DNA of 64,000 nucleotides from the NCBI RefSeq assembly GCF_000013205.1, contig NC_007775.1:806001-870000 (forward strand). Direction: 5' to 3'. This stretch comes from Synechococcus sp. JA-3-3Ab (GTDB lineage: Bacteria > Cyanobacteriota > Cyanobacteriia > Thermostichales > Thermostichaceae). A program made the position numbers and the translations under genes. The notes under the pieces were generated by a model. It was given only the letters and a program-made list of their open reading frames with translations. It was not told the origin of the DNA and searched no databases. Position 1 is the stretch's first letter. Every line of letters begins with the position of its first letter. Of this stretch, positions 28,602-37,615 are shown piece after piece.

Positions 28602-30736
28602 TGCCCAGGCAGATTGTAATTGATGAGCAACACCGCGTCGCTGCTGTTTTTGCCGAAGACCAAGTCCAAGAGCTGATCGTTGCCAGTGGCACCTACCAGG
28701 TGGGAGACGTCTACGTCGGGATCGTCGAGAACGTCCTGCCCAGCATCGACGCTGCCTTTGTCAACATTGGCTCCGGCGAACGCAACGGGTTTATTCACGT
28801 CAGCGACCTAGGCCCGCTACGCCTCAAGCGCAACCATGCCTCCATCTCGGAGCTGGTTCTGCCACAGCAAAAGGTGCTGGTGCAGGTTATGAAGGAGCCC
28901 ACCGGCAACAAAGGGCCACGCCTCACCGGCGATCTGGCCTTTCCAGGGCGGTACTTGGTGCTGCGACCCTACGGCAAAGGGGTTCATCTGTCCCGCCGCA
29001 TCGAGGATCGGGAAGAACGCAATCGCCTCAAGTCGCTGGCTATTTTGATCAAACCCCCCCAGATGGGCCTGTTGGTGCGCACCGAGGCCGAGGGGGTGTC
29101 TGAAGAGGCGATGATCGAAGACCTGGAGCAATTGAAAAAGCTCTGGGAGGATATTCAACAGCAGTATCAGGCGGCACGGGGTCCGGGGCTGCTCAGCCGA
29201 GATGACGATTTTATCCAGCGAGTGCTGCGGGATGTCTACTCGGAGGACGTCAACCGCATCGTTACCGACTCGCCGGCAGGGGCGAAGCGGGTGCGTAGCT
29301 ATTTGCAAGGTTGGAACAAGGGCCAGATGCCGCCCGGTGTTGTGGTCGATGCCCACCGCGAACCCACCCCCATCCTGGAGTATTTCCGGGTCAATGCAGT
29401 CATCCGGCAGGCGCTGCGACCCCGGGTGGATCTCCCCTCCGGCGGCTACATCGTCATTGAGCCCACCGAAGCCCTGACGGTGATCGATGTCAACTCTGGC
29501 TCTTTCACCCAATCGGCCACCTCTCGCGAGACAGTGCTGTGGACCAACTGTGAGGCGGCTACCGAGATTGCCCGTCAACTGAGGCTGCGCAACATTGCCG
29601 GCGTGATCGTGGTGGATTTCATCGACATGGATTCCCGCCGCGACCAGTTGCTGGTTTTGGAGCACTTCAACAAGGCCCTCTCCAGCGACAAAGCTCGCCC
29701 CCAGGTGGTTCAGTTGTCGGAATTGGGGCTGGTGGAGCTCACCCGCAAGCGGCAGGGGCAAAGCCTTTACGAGATCTTCGGCCACTCTTGTCCTACTTGT
29801 GAGGGGCTAGGGATCCTGGCCCGCCTGCCAGGAGCTGAGCCAGGACGGCTGTTGACGGTCGAAAGTGGCCTGCCGGTAACGTTGCCCACTGAGGGGGAGG
29901 ACGGTTCCAGCCCAAGCCTGCTCCAGGAGGGCGACTCGCAGCGGGCGGGCCTGCGGCTGGGGAGCAATGGGGTGTCGCGAACCGAAGGCCGTGTCTCCCT
30001 GAGCCGCTCCCGTACTGCCCCAGAACAGCGACCGGATCTGGAGGAATCGCGAATTGAGGTGGGGCGCAAACGCTCCCGCGACGAGTGGGTGGATCCCCGC
30101 GTAGGCCAGCGCCCGGTTTCCCGGAGCGGAGAGGCAGAAGGGGGCAGTCTGGAGGTGCCTGGGGAAGATCTCTTGCAGCCGGCAGGGGGCGGGGCGGAGC
30201 AGAAGCGCAAAGAATCCCGGCGTCCCAGCCGGGGAGAAGATGGGGAAGAGCAGGGCTCCCACAGAGACCAGCCTACCGCGGGGCGATCCGCTCGCGCCGG
30301 TGGGGTGGAGTCCTCAGAAAGCCGTCCAGCCCGGCAAGCCATTACTGTGGAGATGACCCCCTTGCAACAGCGGGTCTACTCAGAGTTAGGGCTGTCGCCG
30401 CTGTTGCTTCTGGATCAGCCACCGCCCTCGGGCCGCGACACGGTGGTTATGGTGGCCCTGCCGGGCACTGTAAAGATGGCCAGCCCGGAAGAGGCGGAGG
30501 CCGGTGCAACTTCTGCCAACGGCACGGCGGAGACGGTTGCCCCTGAAGCCGCAGCTTTGCCGGAGCAGGAGCCGGTAAATACTCTTCCCCCGCCAGCACC
30601 CTCCGAGCCGCAAACTCCTCCGCCTGTATCATCGATGGCGGAGCCGCTGGCAACGGTGACGCCCCAGGAGGTAGTCATCGACCCGTCTCAGCAATCTCCG
30701 GCGGCCTCCAGACGACGGCGCTCCCGCAGCAGCTAG
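28601..30736 (+). CDS. rne: Ribonuclease E/G
   Basis: The main single-strand endoribonuclease of mRNA decay. 711 residues: S1 domain (about 30-115), 5'-sensor and RNase H-like parts, catalytic pair Asp 296 (VIDVNSGS) and Asp 339 (VVDFIDMD), and the zinc-link CPTC (397-400). From about residue 410 the chain becomes a low-complexity, charged tail and ends in an arginine-rich nonapeptide-like stretch (RRRRSRSS). Cyanobacterial RNase E is known to bind PNPase through such a basic C-terminal tail. rnhB follows within 60 bp, the usual cyanobacterial order. Confidence 0.96.
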   Translation: MPRQIVIDEQHRVAAVFAEDQVQELIVASGTYQVGDVYVGIVENVLPSIDAAFVNIGSGERNGFIHVSDLGPLRLKRNHASISELVLPQQKVLVQVMKEPTGNKGPRLTGDLAFPGRYLVLRPYGKGVHLSRRIEDREERNRLKSLAILIKPPQMGLLVRTEAEGVSEEAMIEDLEQLKKLWEDIQQQYQAARGPGLLSRDDDFIQRVLRDVYSEDVNRIVTDSPAGAKRVRSYLQGWNKGQMPPGVVVDAHREPTPILEYFRVNAVIRQALRPRVDLPSGGYIVIEPTEALTVIDVNSGSFTQSATSRETVLWTNCEAATEIARQLRLRNIAGVIVVDFIDMDSRRDQLLVLEHFNKALSSDKARPQVVQLSELGLVELTRKRQGQSLYEIFGHSCPTCEGLGILARLPGAEPGRLLTVESGLPVTLPTEGEDGSSPSLLQEGDSQRAGLRLGSNGVSRTEGRVSLSRSRTAPEQRPDLEESRIEVGRKRSRDEWVDPRVGQRPVSRSGEAEGGSLEVPGEDLLQPAGGGAEQKRKESRRPSRGEDGEEQGSHRDQPTAGRSARAGGVESSESRPARQAITVEMTPLQQRVYSELGLSPLLLLDQPPPSGRDTVVMVALPGTVKMASPEEAEAGATSANGTAETVAPEAAALPEQEPVNTLPPPAPSEPQTPPPVSSMAEPLATVTPQEVVIDPSQQSPAASRRRRSRSS

Positions 30737-30794
30737 CCGGCCCGCTGAGCCCGGGAGCAAACCTCGCCGTTGGTCGGTTGGCTCGGTCAAGAGG

Positions 30795-31460
30795 ATGGTT
30801 GGCTCCGGAGTTGGGGGTGTGGACAAGGTGGTGCAGCCCAGCCTGAAGTGGGAGGGATCCCTGTGGCAACAGGGGATGCGGCGGGTGGCAGGCGTGGATG
30901 AGGTGGGGCGGGGGGCCCTGGCGGGGCCGGTGGTGGCGGCGGCGGTGATTTTGCCGGCCCATCTGGATCCGGAGGCGCTGTCAGGGGTGAGAGACTGCAA
31001 ACAACTGCGCCCGCCGCAGCGCGCCCACTGGGCGGAGCGGATTGCCCAAGTAGCCCTGGCCGTAGGCATTGGCAGCGCCTCTGCCGCCGAGATCGACCAG
31101 CTCAACATTCGCCAGGCCACGCTGCTGGCCATGCAACGAGCTCTGGCGCAGGTGGGGGAAGTGGAGCACATCCTGCTGGATGGGTTGCCGTTGGCAGAGC
31201 TGGGATCCCGGCAGACGGCCCTGGTCAAAGGGGATCAGCTTAGCCTCTCCATCGCCGCCGCTTCCATCGTGGCCAAAGTCTGGCGGGATACCCTGATGCA
31301 GAGCTGGGATCACCAGTACCCCGGCTACGGCTGGCGCACCAACGTCGGCTATGGCACGCAGGAGCACCGACTGGCGCTGCAGCGCTTGGGGCCAAGCCCC
31401 CAGCACCGCCGTAGCTTTGCCCCCCTGCGAGACTTGCAGGCAGGCGAAATTGGAGGGTAG
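30795..31460 (+). CDS. rnhB: Ribonuclease HII
   Basis: Removes ribonucleotides from DNA-RNA hybrids, including single embedded ones. 221 residues from ATG 30795; homology begins near [22 protein letters not shown], which carries the Asp-Glu pair. Further catalytic Asp in LLDGLPL and the region [21 protein letters not shown] with its Asp. The start may lie further in, because the first 20 residues are unconserved in character. It follows rne directly and precedes tRNA-Arg. Confidence 0.94.
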   Translation: MVGSGVGGVDKVVQPSLKWEGSLWQQGMRRVAGVDEVGRGALAGPVVAAAVILPAHLDPEALSGVRDCKQLRPPQRAHWAERIAQVALAVGIGSASAAEIDQLNIRQATLLAMQRALAQVGEVEHILLDGLPLAELGSRQTALVKGDQLSLSIAAASIVAKVWRDTLMQSWDHQYPGYGWRTNVGYGTQEHRLALQRLGPSPQHRRSFAPLRDLQAGEIGG

Positions 31461-31477
31461 GATAGAGTCCACGTACT

Positions 31478-31551
31478 GCCCACGTAGCTCAGCGGACTAG
31501 AGCACTGGGTTCCGGTCCCAGGGGTCGGAGGTTCGAATCCTTTCGTGGGCG
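31478..31551 (+). tRNA. trnR-CCG: tRNA-Arg (anticodon CCG)
   Basis: 74 nt folding as a full cloverleaf: acceptor stem GCCCACG/CGTGGGC, D arm GCTC...GAGC, anticodon stem CTGGG/CCCAG with loop TTCCGGT (anticodon CCG, reads CGG), T arm GGAGG TTCGAAT CCTTT with two G-T pairs, discriminator G. The CCA end is not encoded. It starts 17 bp after the rnhB stop. Confidence 0.96.
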
Positions 31552-31614
31552 TTTCTTCCAGAAGCAGACAGCGAAGGAGCACTTCTCTCAGCAGGATCTG
31601 GATCTAGGCCTTAG

Positions 31615-32046
31615 CTAGGGGCTCGCAGTGGGTTCTGGTAGCACATAAACGGACTCCACCTGGCCTCCTGCTGCTGGCACGGCCTGGATGGTGCCTTTTT
31701 CGATGTGATAGATGACTTTTTCTGCTTGCAACTGATTTTCCCCTTGGCGGATGGTGACCTGGCCCTCCAGCTCGATCCGCTGCTCCCGGCTGTAGTACAC
31801 CGCTCTCTGGGCGCGGGCCGTGAGGCGCTCGGCGGGAAAGCTGAGGGTGACATTGCCGGTGGCTACAAACACCCCCGTGTTGGCATTGGCCTCCTGGACA
31901 TCGGCGCTGATGCTGAGGGCACGCGGGTTTTGCCCCCAAGCCAGGCTGGGGATCGCCAGCAGCAGCGCCACCCCCACCGCCCAGGCTACCCCCCTTAGCT
32001 GGCACCTGTTTTTCTGCTCAAGGTCGATCCCGACCGCCATGCGCAT
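31615..32046 (-). CDS. LptA/OstA-like periplasmic protein
   Basis: About 143 residues from ATG 32046, with a signal peptide (WAVGVALLLAIPSLAWGQ, cleavage near AWG-QN). The mature part is one OstA_N/LptA jelly-roll repeat unit: ISADVQEANANTGVFVATGNVTLSFP ... LTARAQRAVYYSREQRIELEGQVTI. LptA bridges the periplasm in lipopolysaccharide transport. It lies downstream of gvpJ on the same strand but has no functional link to gas vesicles. Confidence 0.8.
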   Translation of the reverse strand: MRMAVGIDLEQKNRCQLRGVAWAVGVALLLAIPSLAWGQNPRALSISADVQEANANTGVFVATGNVTLSFPAERLTARAQRAVYYSREQRIELEGQVTIRQGENQLQAEKVIYHIEKGTIQAVPAAGGQVESVYVLPEPTASP

Positions 32047-32115
32047 CACCCCAATCAAACCACCCCACCTGCCAGTCTAGCCCGGGATCCCTGGCCCCGC
32101 TGGCGGGGCAGCGCG

Positions 32116-32448
32116 TTAGTCCTTACCATTTCCTCCCTTGGGCAGGCCTTGGGCCAGTTGCTTTTCCAGCTCGCTGACCCGCTGCAGTAACTGGCGGTTG
32201 GTTTCCAGCAGCTCGCGGGCTTGGCTGCTGAGATAGGGATCCGATTCCCACCAGTTGATCCCAATCTCCTTGGCCTTGTCCACCGAAGCGATCAGCAGCC
32301 GAATGCGCACATTGAGCAGCTCCACATTGCCCACCGAAACGGTGATATCCCCGGCGATGACAATCCCCTTGTCCAAAACCCGCTCCAAGACATCGGCCAG
32401 AGAGGAGCCATGCGTTGCCGTGGCCAGGGGTTGAGAGGTAATAGGCAC
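32116..32448 (-). CDS. gvpJ: Gas vesicle protein GvpJ
   Basis: 110 residues; minor gas-vesicle protein of the GvpA/J/M family. The GvpA-like core is SSLADVLERVLDKGIVIAGDITVSVGNVELLNVRIRLLIASVDKA, followed by a J-type WW motif (GINWWESDPYL) and a coiled C-terminus. The start is the GTG at 32448, which has GGAGGG eight bases upstream; the frame opens further to a TTG but that region lacks similarity. It follows gvpN with 39 bp between. Confidence 0.92.
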   Translation of the reverse strand: MPITSQPLATATHGSSLADVLERVLDKGIVIAGDITVSVGNVELLNVRIRLLIASVDKAKEIGINWWESDPYLSSQARELLETNRQLLQRVSELEKQLAQGLPKGGNGKD

Positions 32449-32487
32449 AGAGAATTTCCCTCCAAAGTGTGCGAAAGCATACAAATA

Positions 32488-33372
32488 TCAGCCGGGCAGT
32501 TGATCCAGCAAATAGTTGAGCACCTGGGCTCCTTCCTCGTAGCGCTTGCCGGCCCTGGGCAACAGCACGTCGGCGCACAGAGCGCGAAAATCGGCATTGT
32601 CCTTGCTCACCGCCAGCTCGTGCTCCTTGACAATGCGTCCGATCATCAGACAACTGCGCAGGCTGGGGTGGCGGGTCAGATCCAATTTGCGGCGAAAAGC
32701 GCGGACGATGTGGACGATCTTGAGCGCATCAGGGGCAGAGAGACCGATGCGCGCGGTGAGGATCTCCTTTTCGGTCTCGATATCCGGCTCGCCGATATCG
32801 ATGGTGATCATCCGATCCAGCAGCGCATCCTGGGCCTTGTGAACTCCGGTGTATTCCTCTGGGTTGGAGGTGAAGATGGCCCGGAACTGGGGATGCACCC
32901 GCAGATACTCCGAGCGGTTGCTGTCCGGCGGCAACACCAGCAGCCTCTCTTCCAAAGCGCTCAGGAGGGCGTTGTTGGCCTCCGGGCGGGAGCGGTTGAA
33001 CTCGTCGTAGATGAGGGTGAACCCCTCGCGGCAGGCCAAGGTGAGGCGGGCATCCACCCAGCGCTGCTGCACATCCTCCTCCGTCTTCACCACCGAGTGG
33101 ATAAAGTTGTCCACCACCCGCCGATGGGTAAAGCCGGTGCGCCCCCCGATCAGGTCGGAAGAATCGAAGCGATCGTCGCCGTAGATCAGCATGATGGGAC
33201 GGCCCAGCAGGCTAGCCAGATGCATCGCCAGGGTAGTCTTGCCCGTGCCCGAAGGGCCCCGCAGATGCACCGCAAAACCCGATTGCAGATAGCGCAAAGC
33301 GCGGCGGGTAATCCGCTCGATGTAAGGAGTGTTTACGAACTGGCGGGGACGCGCCTGCAGAACCGTGGCCAT
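32488..33372 (-). CDS. gvpN: Gas vesicle protein GvpN, AAA ATPase
   Basis: 294 residues, a MoxR-like AAA+ ATPase required for gas-vesicle growth. Walker A GPSGTGKT near residues 39-46, Walker B LIYDEFNRS, sensor 1 FTSNPEEYTG. The start is the ATG at 33372 (MATVLQARP), typical of the family, though a TTG at 33384 is in frame. It lies between gvpC and gvpJ on the minus strand. Confidence 0.95.
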   Translation of the reverse strand: MATVLQARPRQFVNTPYIERITRRALRYLQSGFAVHLRGPSGTGKTTLAMHLASLLGRPIMLIYGDDRFDSSDLIGGRTGFTHRRVVDNFIHSVVKTEEDVQQRWVDARLTLACREGFTLIYDEFNRSRPEANNALLSALEERLLVLPPDSNRSEYLRVHPQFRAIFTSNPEEYTGVHKAQDALLDRMITIDIGEPDIETEKEILTARIGLSAPDALKIVHIVRAFRRKLDLTRHPSLRSCLMIGRIVKEHELAVSKDNADFRALCADVLLPRAGKRYEEGAQVLNYLLDQLPG

Positions 33373-33460
33373 AGCAATACCCAACTCTCAATTGCCTTGA
33401 CGCTCTTGCCTCGACTATAGCGGCAACGGTCTTCTTGCGCTCACAGGTGTTAGGCCGGGA

Positions 33461-34483
33461 TCAGATGGCAACCGTCGCTGACACCATACGCCGCAAGGTG
33501 GCCAGGATCTCGGAGGGATCCACCCCCAGATCCACCGCACCGCGGGCCAGCAGATCCCGCACCCGCTCCCGATCCCCGATCACCTGCAGCAAAGTTAGAT
33601 CGGGAGCCTGCGCTTGCAGGTTGGTTACATAGTTGTTGACGTAGGCCATGATGCGATCCGAACTTGCCTCCTGCGGGGGCGCGGGCCGAACTGGAGCAGG
33701 TTCAGGTGGTGGCGGAGTCACCACAGGCTGAGGGGGAGGAGGAGCCGCCTCTTCTGAGACCGCAACCACAGGCTTTGGCAGGGAAACCTCAGCCGAAACC
33801 GTTTTCGAGGCATTGGCCGAGCTCTCAGACTTTTCACCTTCCAAGCCCTCAGAAGGGATGATGGGTTGGGCCTCTGGGATCCCATTCCCCCAGACCTGCT
33901 CGTGCAACGCCCTGCGGAAAGCCGCCAAAGCTTGCCGCAGAGCCTGGGCCTCTGCCCGCTGATCCTGAGCGACCTGAGCCAGCTCCTGCCGCGCGAGCTG
34001 CTGCAAAGCCTGTACCCGCTGCCGCAACTCAGCATAAAAAGACTGGCGAGCTTGTCGAGTTTGGCCGGCCATGGTCTGCCGGGCCTGTGCACAGGTGCTC
34101 AGCAATCTCCCCACCGTCGCTGTCAAGTTGGCTTGAAAAGTCTGCAGCTCCTGCTGCTGGGCCTGCGATTGGGCGGCTCGCTCTTGAGCCATGCGGGAGA
34201 GAAGCTCCGCCACCGCTTTGACCCGCTGGGCCACAGCCTCCATGCGAGAATGCTCGTCCAAGGCCCGCTGCGCCGCCCGGCTCTGGTTGAAGCTCTTCAG
34301 TTGCCTACGGGTTTGCTCCCTCTGTTGCCGGATTGCCTCTTGTCGTTCCCGGCGGCGTTGCTCCAGCTCGGCTATCAGAGCTCGGTGCTGCTCCAGACGC
34401 TGCTGCCGGGATTGACTGAACAAACTTTGATTCTGGGCCACCCGTTGGTTGTGGGCCATGGCCCACTGTTCCCGCAAACTCAT
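33461..34483 (-). CDS. gvpC: Gas vesicle protein GvpC
   Basis: 340 residues; the outer strengthening protein of the vesicle. The N-terminus MSLREQWAMAHNQRV is GvpC-like, followed to about residue 205 by glutamine-, arginine- and alanine-rich helical repeats of roughly 33 residues. Then come HEQVWGNGIPEAQP, a proline-rich linker (PPPPQPVVTPPPPEPAPVRPAPP, about 245-270) and a C-terminal domain (DRIMAYVNNYVTNL... VDPSEILATL). The linker and added C-terminal domain make it longer than typical cyanobacterial GvpC. A tnpB relic separates it from gvpA. Confidence 0.85.
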   Translation of the reverse strand: MSLREQWAMAHNQRVAQNQSLFSQSRQQRLEQHRALIAELEQRRRERQEAIRQQREQTRRQLKSFNQSRAAQRALDEHSRMEAVAQRVKAVAELLSRMAQERAAQSQAQQQELQTFQANLTATVGRLLSTCAQARQTMAGQTRQARQSFYAELRQRVQALQQLARQELAQVAQDQRAEAQALRQALAAFRRALHEQVWGNGIPEAQPIIPSEGLEGEKSESSANASKTVSAEVSLPKPVVAVSEEAAPPPPQPVVTPPPPEPAPVRPAPPQEASSDRIMAYVNNYVTNLQAQAPDLTLLQVIGDRERVRDLLARGAVDLGVDPSEILATLRRMVSATVAI

Positions 34484-34513
34484 GGCGCTCCCTCTCTCCT
34501 GTTGGTTTTTACT

Positions 34514-34845
34514 TTGACACTCCCACCGCCTAAAGGCGGGGGATTCTTACGCAGTCCACAAAAGAACCCGTAATGGCGTTGTCAAAGCGCCTCTAGACAG
34601 TTCCTTCACGCAAAGCCCCAAGGTTCTGCTGACTTTCTTAAGCAGGTTGGCGGCAGCATTTGCCTCAGCGTTGACCAACCACCCCTTTGCCGTTTGGTAC
34701 AGGCCCCGCTTGACACGCTTTCCAGAGGGTCTCCACCCGTCGGGTTTTTCACCATAACTAGGTAGCCCGTCTCCATCTAGGAAGCTTGCCTGCGAGCTGT
34801 ACGCCTCCTCTACCTCAATAAATTCAATGCCATAATGCTGACTAC
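34514..34845 (-). pseudogene. tnpB C-terminal relic inserted in the gas-vesicle cluster
   Basis: About 94 uninterrupted codons ending at the TAA of 34547-34549 encode an IS200/IS605-type TnpB C-terminus: IEFIEVEEAYSSQASF, SYGEKPDGWRPSGKRVKRGL, WLVNAEANAAANLLKKVS. The zinc-ribbon cysteines are absent, as in many cyanobacterial copies, and the third RuvC acidic position reads Glu (NAEAN) where Asp is usual. There is no start codon and no 5' part. The right end has the hairpin CCCCCGCC/GGCGGTGGG and ends GTGTCAA (34514-34520 on this strand). Confidence 0.85.
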
Positions 34846-34867
34846 CCTTTTGTGTGGGTCAGGGGCA

Positions 34868-35131
34868 CTACAGCCTTTTTCCCTTCTCCCAGATAGCTGG
34901 CTTCGGCACTTGCGTGGCAATGCAAACCGGCAGGCCGCACAAGTCCTCCACCTGGGAGCGGGAATAGCCGGGCTGTTGGTCGGTCAAAGTTGGCCAGAAC
35001 TGAGCAAAGCGAGGCAGAGACTCTACCCTGGTCCCTGCCTCACTAGCCACCTGCTTCGACAGGACTGCCAAGCCATAGCGGCTGCGGGAGGCAGCTGCCG
35101 CCTCTTTACAAGTGGCTGAAGACGGCCAGAC
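34868..35131 (-). other. Unexplained open frame between gvpA and the tnpB relic
   Basis: Directly after the gvpA stop the same frame stays open for about 85 codons to 34868. A possible TTG start gives 67 residues (LSKQVASEAGTRVESL ... GLPVCIATQVPKPAIWEKGKRL). It has no GvpA or GvpC similarity and no ribosome site was found. It may be a remnant of a gene cut by the IS relic that follows it. Confidence 0.3.
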
Positions 35132-35350
35132 TTAGACGGCAGGGGCAGCAGCAGTAGCCGTCAGGCCCACCGCCTCGGCGTATTTCAGGTAGGTTTCCAC
35201 CGAAGCCACGACAACGCGAGCTTCAATGGCCAACAGCTCGATCCCCACCAGAGAAACCCGCACCCAGGCATCGACCACGATCCCTTTGTCCAAAATGCGG
35301 TCGATCACTTCGGCCAGGCTGGAAGAAGAGTTCACTTTCTCAACTGCCAT
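35132..35350 (-). CDS. gvpA: Gas vesicle structural protein GvpA
   Basis: 72 residues, the main wall protein of gas vesicles. Nearly canonical: [38 protein letters not shown] and [24 protein letters not shown]. The C-terminus ends TATAAAPAV. The ATG at 35350 has GGAGAG upstream. It is the first gene of the minus-strand cluster A-C-N-J. The ~240 bp upstream to the divergent hfq should hold the gvp promoter. Confidence 0.97.
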   Translation of the reverse strand: MAVEKVNSSSSLAEVIDRILDKGIVVDAWVRVSLVGIELLAIEARVVVASVETYLKYAEAVGLTATAAAPAV

Positions 35351-35732
35351 GACGATCTCTCCTGCACTGATGATGGTTGGATGGTTGAAGACGAATCGGC
35401 GGCAAAATTGCAGGTTGGAAGGGATCCTAACCTTGGATCGGCCCCCTGGGGTAACACCCGCCCCTTGTATCACCCCAGCCCCATTGTGCTGGCTTTTTTC
35501 GGGGAGAACACCCGTAGATTCGCTTAAAAAACGTGACGGGCTGACAAGAGTCGCCGTCTCCTCCGAGCGCCACCCTGCCTTCATAGTACCCGCTGGTAGA
35601 GAAAATGGGTCAAAGGGTGAGAGCGTCCCGGGGAGAGGCCCTCAAGTCAGGGTGCGGGCCGGCAGGGATCCCCTATACTGAGAGCAGTGCGCTTGCCGAC
35701 ATGCCGTCCTTCCGCTGGCCAAGAGGGCTGCT

Positions 35733-35951
35733 GTGACCGAGTTCAACACCGGGATCCCAAGCGTGCGTCGCCTGCAGCGGGTGATCCGGGATCGGGAAAT
35801 CGTTGAGGTTAAGCTCAATACCGGCGATGTCTTCGTCGGCCAGTTGCGCTGGCAGGATCCCGACTGCCTTTGTTTGGCCGACGCTGAGGGACAAGAATCG
35901 CTGCTGTGGCGCTCCGCCATCGCCTTCGTCAAAGTCAGACCTCCCTCCTAA
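35733..35951 (+). CDS. hfq: Cyanobacterial Hfq-like RNA chaperone
   Basis: 72 residues from a GTG with GAGGG upstream. The cyanobacterial Hfq form is recognisable: TEFNTGIPSVRRLQRVI, then the Sm1 strands VEVKLNTGDVFVGQLRWQDPDCLCLADAEG and Sm2 LLWRSAIAFVKV. These proteins are shorter and diverge at the RNA-binding faces compared with enterobacterial Hfq, and in Synechocystis are linked to motility and the type IV pilus. It is divergent from gvpA and stands alone. Confidence 0.88.
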   Translation: MTEFNTGIPSVRRLQRVIRDREIVEVKLNTGDVFVGQLRWQDPDCLCLADAEGQESLLWRSAIAFVKVRPPS

Positions 35952-36102
35952 ACCCAAACCCCTGCAGCCCTTGGCCGTCGCTGGCTTCCCGGCGGCAAGG
36001 GTTTCTTTGGCGCACCTATCGACAGCTCTGGCCAAAGCCCCCGGCGAAAAGGCTATGATTCAGCAAGAAGTGTGAAAAAATTTACCCTCCTCCCCTCTAG
36101 CC

Positions 36103-36786
36103 ATGTCAACCGGCCCCATCGAGCTTGCCCTGCAACCTGTCGCCCAGCGGCATAACCACTACAGCCGCGAGGATTTTTTTCGCTTCGACCGCTCCCAGGG
36201 ATCCCTAGTAGACTGGACGGGCGCGCGCAACGTCTTGGTAAGCGAGGATTTTATCCTAGGTTTGCAACAGGGCCTGGAAGAAGAAGTGGGGGATGCCTCG
36301 GCCTCCTTGATGTACACCATTGGCCGCGAGTGGGGCCGCAACGATGCAATCCACTTCTCCCACTGGTTTGAGGAAGAGTATCGGCGCAAACCCAAGCAGA
36401 GCCACCTGATGTTCCTCTTGGAAACCTGGTGGTGGCCCTTGACCTCGCAAGGCTGGGGGCGCTGGGAGGTGGAGACCGAGAGCCGGCGGCAGGGGTTTAT
36501 TTTTATCAACCTCTTTGACTCCGCCGTGGCCCGCACCCTGGGGGATGTGGGCAAGCCGGTTTGCCATCTCTACGCTGGCTTATTTGCCGGGTTTTTCAGC
36601 GCCATGGTGGAACGGCAGCTCAACTGCATCGAGATCCAGTGCTACTCCATGGGAGAAAGCTACTGTAAGTTTTTGCTCGGCAGCAAAGATCGCATCGATG
36701 CGGCTGCCTTTTGGCTCAACGAAGGGGCCAGCGCCAGCGAAATTGCCCAAAAGTTGCGCTCCGGTCAAGGAGTGACCAAGCCATGA
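36103..36786 (+). CDS. V4R domain protein (Slr0144-like)
   Basis: 227 residues. The C-terminal half is a V4R (4-vinyl reductase) domain: FINLFDSAVARTLG, CHLYAGLFAGFFSAMVERQLNCIEIQCYSMGESYCKFLLGS. It resembles Slr0144 of Synechocystis, first gene of the slr0144-slr0152 photosystem II assembly operon. V4R domains bind small hydrophobic molecules. The TGA overlaps the ATG of the next gene, showing an operon. A second V4R paralogue lies at 37616. Confidence 0.82.
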   Translation: MSTGPIELALQPVAQRHNHYSREDFFRFDRSQGSLVDWTGARNVLVSEDFILGLQQGLEEEVGDASASLMYTIGREWGRNDAIHFSHWFEEEYRRKPKQSHLMFLLETWWWPLTSQGWGRWEVETESRRQGFIFINLFDSAVARTLGDVGKPVCHLYAGLFAGFFSAMVERQLNCIEIQCYSMGESYCKFLLGSKDRIDAAAFWLNEGASASEIAQKLRSGQGVTKP

Positions 36787-37034
36787 CAGCAGAGGTTTTT
36801 CTGGAAGAATCGGTGCAGAGCTTTTTTGCTCGCCTGAATTGGGATAACCGCCCTCTGCAAGACCCCTCGCTGCCCATGCCTTTTGTACGGGTGCGAGAGC
36901 ATTTTGCCTCCATCCCCTGGACGGGGGATCCCCTGGCTTTGGCGGCCCGTTCCTTGGGATCCCTCTCGGCAGCGCTGCCGCCCCAGCCTGAAGAGGAACC
37001 GATTACTTTGGCCGATTTATTCAGCCTGTTTTGA
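36783..37034 (+). CDS. Small hypothetical protein (Slr0145-like)
   Basis: 83 residues, starting MTAEVFLEESVQSFF at an ATG that overlaps the previous stop (ATGA). The C-terminus is acidic and leucine-rich (EEEPITLADLFSLF). Its position between a V4R gene and the next small gene matches slr0145 in the Synechocystis photosystem II assembly operon. No catalytic motif is visible. Confidence 0.7.
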   Translation: MTAEVFLEESVQSFFARLNWDNRPLQDPSLPMPFVRVREHFASIPWTGDPLALAARSLGSLSAALPPQPEEEPITLADLFSLF

Positions 37035-37079
37035 ACGCCGACACCCGCTGAGCACCCACCAACACTTTGGAGAAGTGAG

Positions 37080-37559
37080 ATGGTGAGCCCACTGGAGCAG
37101 ATGCTAATTGAGGCCGAGGCCCGCTACCTCACGCCGGAGCAACTGGAGCAGCTCAAAGCCTATGTGCTCGGCTGGCCAAAGCGGCTGCACGTGTACCGGG
37201 TCGTACGGGAAGGGGAGAGCCAGATGGTGAGCCGCACCCTAGACACCCTTCAAAAGGAGATGCCCAATCTTTCTCCGCAAACGGTAAACCTGTGCCGGCG
37301 GCACCTGCTCCTGTTGCTGCGTCAGAGCGCCCTGGCCATGTTGCTGCAGGACGAAAACCTCTTGAAGGAGCGGCTGATCGAGTGGATGGAAGAGGAGGTG
37401 CGCCTGTACGAGCTGCAGAGCGTTTATGAGGTAGTCCATCGGACTTTTCAGCAAGAGCTTAGGGATCACCTAACTCCCGGCGAACTGGAGTTCATCCGCC
37501 CCTGGATCACCCAGGTGCAGGCAGCTTTGCTCTCTTTAAACGGCCTCAAATCCGCCTAG
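37080..37559 (+). CDS. Helical hypothetical protein (Slr0146-like)
   Basis: 159 residues, almost wholly predicted helical, with no membrane segment or signal. It begins MVSPLEQMLIEAEARYLTPEQLEQLKAYV and later has repeated charged helices (LIEWMEEEVRLYELQSVYE). An AGAAGTGAG ribosome site precedes the ATG. Order and size match slr0146 of the photosystem II assembly operon, so a role as an assembly helper in the thylakoid is plausible but inferred. Confidence 0.7.
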   Translation: MVSPLEQMLIEAEARYLTPEQLEQLKAYVLGWPKRLHVYRVVREGESQMVSRTLDTLQKEMPNLSPQTVNLCRRHLLLLLRQSALAMLLQDENLLKERLIEWMEEEVRLYELQSVYEVVHRTFQQELRDHLTPGELEFIRPWITQVQAALLSLNGLKSA

Positions 37560-37615
37560 AACCTTCCCCACCGCCTTTTGGTAACTTACCGATACTGATA
37601 ACCCAGGGATCCCCT

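Noticed and set aside
32221-33420. 399-codon open frame on the plus strand
   Set aside because: Antisense to gvpN and gvpJ, which are certain.
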